From positions 1 through 7,106 of the forward strand of contig PUPA01000152.1 in NCBI GenBank assembly GCA_003552885.1: a DNA stretch of 7,106 nucleotides. Direction: 5' to 3'. The translations under genes were made by a program, and so were the position numbers. Under the pieces are notes generated by a model that did not search any database, was not told where the DNA came from, and saw only the letters and a program-made list of their open reading frames with translations. Below are positions 5,382 through 7,106 of this stretch, in pieces. This DNA comes from Natrialbaceae archaeon. Its GTDB lineage: Archaea; Halobacteriota; Halobacteria; Halobacteriales; Natrialbaceae. The first letter of the stretch is position 1, and each line of letters opens with the position of its first letter.

Positions 5382-5441
5382 GCTCCCGACCACGGGCCCG
5401 CCTCACAGCTCCCGACCACGGGCCCGCCTCACAGCTCCCGA
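5382..5441. repeat. 26-base tandem direct repeat, 2.3 copies, at the YkgJ gene end
   Basis: Two identical 26-base units (5382-5407 and 5408-5433) are followed by 8 matching bases (5434-5441). The unit contains CGGGCCCG and, on the minus strand, the sequence GAGCTGTGA that ends the YkgJ-type gene. The last codons and stop are therefore repeated downstream of the real stop. The identity of the units indicates a recent slippage or duplication event. The rest of the 129-base gap from 5300 holds nothing else I can identify. Confidence 0.9.
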
Positions 5442-5941
5442 TCGCTGTCCGGGTTCTCGAGCTCCCAGAGGACCTCGGGCAAGAACGCCCCGAGGTCGTC
5501 GATCACGCGCCGGTCGCTGACCCCGAGGCCGTCACAGTGGTCGTGGGCCGACGCCCTGACGTCGACGTGGAGGTCGCCGTCCTCGAGTCGGACGCCGAGG
5601 GGGAAGACCGAACAGCGCGTCGGCTTCCAATCTTCCTCGAGGTGTAACGCACAGAGGCCATCCCCGCGGAGAAACGCACACGCCTGGCCGTCCTCGGCGA
5701 CGTGGTCCTCGCGGGCTTTCGGCTCGCGGGTGACGAACTTCTCGCCACGGAAGTCGGTCGTCGTCTCCGCGAGATTCGCCCGCCGGGCCAACTCGATGAG
5801 GTCCCGGTCGTAGAGCAAGACGCCGTGGTGACAACACCACGTACACTCCTCGACGCACTCGAACGTGAGGTCGGGATCGAACTCGACGACGACCTCACAG
5901 CCGGGGTGGACCTCGACGCGGGGCGACTCCTCGCTGGACAC
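5429..5941 (-). CDS. YkgJ-family cysteine-cluster protein (CxxxCxxCC type)
   Basis: With the GTG at 5941 the protein has 170 residues; a GTG at 6001 in the same frame gives 190. Numbering from the longer form, the cluster is FECVEECTWCCHHG: Cys49, Cys53, Cys56 and Cys57. Cys108 and Cys117 (ACAFLRGDGLCALH) and Cys130 (KPTRCSVFPL) follow, with Cys156 near the end. This spaced Cys set and the 'G.C.FL...G.C..H....P..C..FPL' pattern define the YkgJ/UPF0153 family, thought to bind a metal or Fe-S cluster; the reaction is unknown. The shorter start is preferred because residues 1-20 of the longer form are Thr/His/Arg-rich and not acidic like the rest. No convincing TATA box is seen for either start, so co-transcription with the FAH-family gene upstream is possible. 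The C-terminal codons are copied in the 26-base repeat just downstream. Confidence 0.86.
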   Translation of the reverse strand: MSSEESPRVEVHPGCEVVVEFDPDLTFECVEECTWCCHHGVLLYDRDLIELARRANLAETTTDFRGEKFVTREPKAREDHVAEDGQACAFLRGDGLCALHLEEDWKPTRCSVFPLGVRLEDGDLHVDVRASAHDHCDGLGVSDRRVIDDLGAFLPEVLWELENPDSDREL

Positions 5942-6103
5942 GTCGGCCCGAACGTGACGGTCGGGCAAGTGTGTTGTCTTCCCGGCCGGACAGGTGAACA
6001 CCTACGGCCAGCTTCGATCATCCTGGAACGGTCCGCAGTGTCGGGTAATCCCCACGGAGCGTGACGGTCAGGGCGTCGTCGGGTGACCGGGAGGTGTACA
6101 GGC

Positions 6104-6116
6104 AGTGGATTCCACT
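6104..6116. repeat. 13-base palindrome AGTGGA-T-TCCACT
   Basis: Perfect 6-base arms around one central T lie in the 142-base gap between the FAH-family stop and the longest YkgJ frame. A one-base loop makes an RNA hairpin unlikely, so if functional it would be a protein-binding site. Nothing else is recognised in the gap. Confidence 0.35.
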
Positions 6117-6143
6117 CGTCCCGAGGCTACGGATCGAGCCTTC

Positions 6144-6866
6144 TCAGTCGCGTTCGTCCACCACGGTGTTCCGGAGGGTGCCGACGCCATCGTAGGTGAT
6201 CTCGACGGTGTCACCGGGCTCGAGCAGCCCCGGATTCGCCGGGCTGCCGAAGGCGACGACGTCCCCCGGCTCGAACGTGAACCGCTCCGAGAGGTAGGAG
6301 ACGACCTCGTAGGGGTCAAAGAGCATGAGTTCGGTGGTGGCCTCCTGGCGGCGTTCGCCCGCGACGTCGGTGTGCATGTCGATCGCCCGCGGGTCGAGGT
6401 CCGTCTCGAGCCAGGGGCCGAGCGGCCCCGAGCCGTCGAAGGCCTTCCGGGCGGTGCGGCCCCCCTGGTCGAGCGCGTCGACGTCGTTCATGATCGTGTA
6501 GCCCCGGACGACATCGGGGACGTCCTCTGGCTCGACGTTCCGGCAGCGCTCGTCGACGACGGCCGCCAGCTCGCCGGCGTACGTGAGTTCGTCGGTGAAC
6601 TCGGGATACGGAATCGGCTGCTCGTGGGCCAGCAGCGACGCCGGCGGCTTGATGAAGAAATCCGGTTCCTCGGGCCGCTCGTACTCCATCTGCTCGAGCG
6701 TTTCGGCGTAGTTGCGGCCGACGCAGTACAGCGCCGTGGGCTCACAGGGTGGGAGGAGTCGGCCGTCGACGCCGACCTCGTAGGTGCCGTCGTCGGCGTA
6801 GACGACGGCGTCGTCGTACCGGCCCGAAACGGGTCCGTCGGTCGTGAGGAGTCGTGCGAGTCGCAT
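6144..6866 (-). CDS. fumarylacetoacetate hydrolase (FAH)-family protein
   Basis: This 240-residue soluble protein has the FAH fold signatures in order. These are YCVGRNYAETLEQM (47-60), PEEPDFFIKPPASLL (65-79), LTYAGELAAVVDERCRNV (94-111), GYTIMNDVDALDQ (122-134), KAFDGSGPLGPWLETD (141-156) and VVAFGSPANPGLLEPGD with GVGTLRNTVV (203-236). Family members hydrolyse or decarboxylate beta-keto acids in aromatic and related catabolism, using a divalent metal. Compared with FAHD1-type enzymes as I recall them, the first metal-ligand Glu is Ala97, while Glu99 and Asp128 are kept. The His and Glu of the 'NYAxHxxE' lid are Thr56 and Gln59. Lys141 is retained. Its reaction may therefore differ, so no substrate is named. 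The ATG at 6866 has a purine-rich GGGAGAGGT a few bases upstream and a weak CCCTAACC box about 27 bases upstream. A YkgJ-type gene follows on the same strand. Confidence 0.85.
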   Translation of the reverse strand: MRLARLLTTDGPVSGRYDDAVVYADDGTYEVGVDGRLLPPCEPTALYCVGRNYAETLEQMEYERPEEPDFFIKPPASLLAHEQPIPYPEFTDELTYAGELAAVVDERCRNVEPEDVPDVVRGYTIMNDVDALDQGGRTARKAFDGSGPLGPWLETDLDPRAIDMHTDVAGERRQEATTELMLFDPYEVVSYLSERFTFEPGDVVAFGSPANPGLLEPGDTVEITYDGVGTLRNTVVDERD

Positions 6867-6941
6867 ACCCGACCTCTCCCGCCGTCCGGGTTAGGGATGT
6901 CGGTTGGGACGGCTCGGAGGGCGGGGGCACCCGGACAAGCT

Positions 6942-6959
6942 GTGGGGCCGCAGCCCCAC
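6942..6959. repeat. GC-rich hairpin between two minus-strand genes
   Basis: GTGGGGC (6942-6948) and GCCCCAC (6953-6959) form a perfect 7-base stem with a 4-base loop. It lies about 50 bases after the stop of the right-edge gene and upstream of the FAH-family promoter region. A TTTT run on the minus strand (6987-6990) precedes it. It may help end the upstream transcript, though archaeal termination does not need a hairpin. Confidence 0.4.
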
Positions 6960-6971
6960 CACGCAGGCACG

Positions 6972-7000
6972 CGGCCGGCCGACGGGAAAACTACCGGCCG
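6972..7000 (-). terminator. possible terminator of the right-edge gene
   Basis: CGGCCGG (6972-6978) and CCGGCCG (6994-7000) are complementary, and the loop between them contains a four-T run on the minus strand. This sits 10-38 bases after the TGA of the gene entering from the right. T-runs are the main archaeal termination signal, but four T is short. Confidence 0.28.
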
Positions 7001-7009
7001 TGGCGTCGA

Positions 7010-7106
7010 TCAGCCGTCTCGGACGCCCACTGCGGACCGTGTCGCGCGAGCGATCGCCGCGTAGAACGGCTCGCGCGTCTCGCGTTCGACGTCGATCAGG
7101 AACGGC
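7010..7106 (-). CDS. C-terminal end of an unidentified protein (start beyond window)
   Basis: Reading the minus strand inward from the right edge, 31 codons give PFLIDVERETREPFYAAIAR followed by ATRSAVGVRDG, then TGA at 7012-7010. The other two minus frames are Arg/Pro/Ser-rich and not protein-like, while this one has haloarchaeal composition and third-position G/C. I do not recognise the family from so short a tail. It is in the same orientation as the FAH-family gene, whose start lies 143 bases further on. Confidence 0.6.
   Translation of the reverse strand, partial: PFLIDVERETREPFYAAIARATRSAVGVRDG

Noticed and set aside
5382..5441. CRISPR-like array
   Set aside because: The units are directly adjacent without spacers and there are only 2.3 copies, so this is a simple tandem duplication.
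6942..6959. tRNA or structured RNA gene at the GC-rich hairpin
   Set aside because: Only one short stem is present; no T-loop, anticodon arm or other conserved RNA element can be found around it.
6105..7064. 319-codon plus-strand frame antisense to the FAH-family gene
   Set aside because: It is Val/Asp/Gly/Arg-rich shadow coding opposite a gene with clear family motifs, and has no promoter.

Overview
The window looks like chromosomal DNA from a halophilic archaeon (class Halobacteria). It is very GC-rich, and codon third positions are mostly G or C. The soluble proteins are strongly acidic. Several genes have archaeal TATA-like boxes about 25-30 bases upstream of the start codon, as expected for leaderless mRNAs. 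Families such as the HTH_10 (bacterio-opsin-activator-like) regulator and a haloarchaeal winged-helix protein fit this. I cannot name the genus.

Layout, left to right. Bases 1-969 (+) are the C-terminal part of the tRNA(Met) cytidine acetyltransferase TmcA. Next come two membrane-protein genes on the same strand: a DUF456 protein (1036-1521) and a rhomboid-type intramembrane serine protease with a complete predicted catalytic set (1691-2593). A short, extremely acidic orphan protein (2729-3145) follows, with a clear TATA box and a palindrome at its promoter. A divergent pair of DNA-binding proteins comes next: an HTH_10 regulator on the minus strand (3186-3830) and a small winged-helix protein on the plus strand (3973-4335). 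They share a promoter region of about 142 bases. Then comes a five-helix membrane protein related to MscS-type channels (4586-5299), preceded by a 22-codon ORF that overlaps its start codon. On the minus strand are a YkgJ-type cysteine-cluster protein (5429-5941 or 6001), a fumarylacetoacetate hydrolase-family protein with altered active-site residues (6144-6866), and the last 31 codons of an unidentified gene entering from the right edge.

Most of this is ordinary haloarchaeal core and accessory sequence. I see no mobile elements, CRISPR arrays, tRNA or rRNA genes, and no gene-free stretch over 300 bases. The points most worth a second look are the regulator pair with its Cys-rich sensor half, the possible leaderless leader peptide coupled to the channel-like gene, palindromes placed on core promoters, the FAH-fold enzyme lacking usual catalytic residues, and a 26-base tandem duplication that copies the end of the YkgJ gene. 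I cannot show that any of these is a new system.
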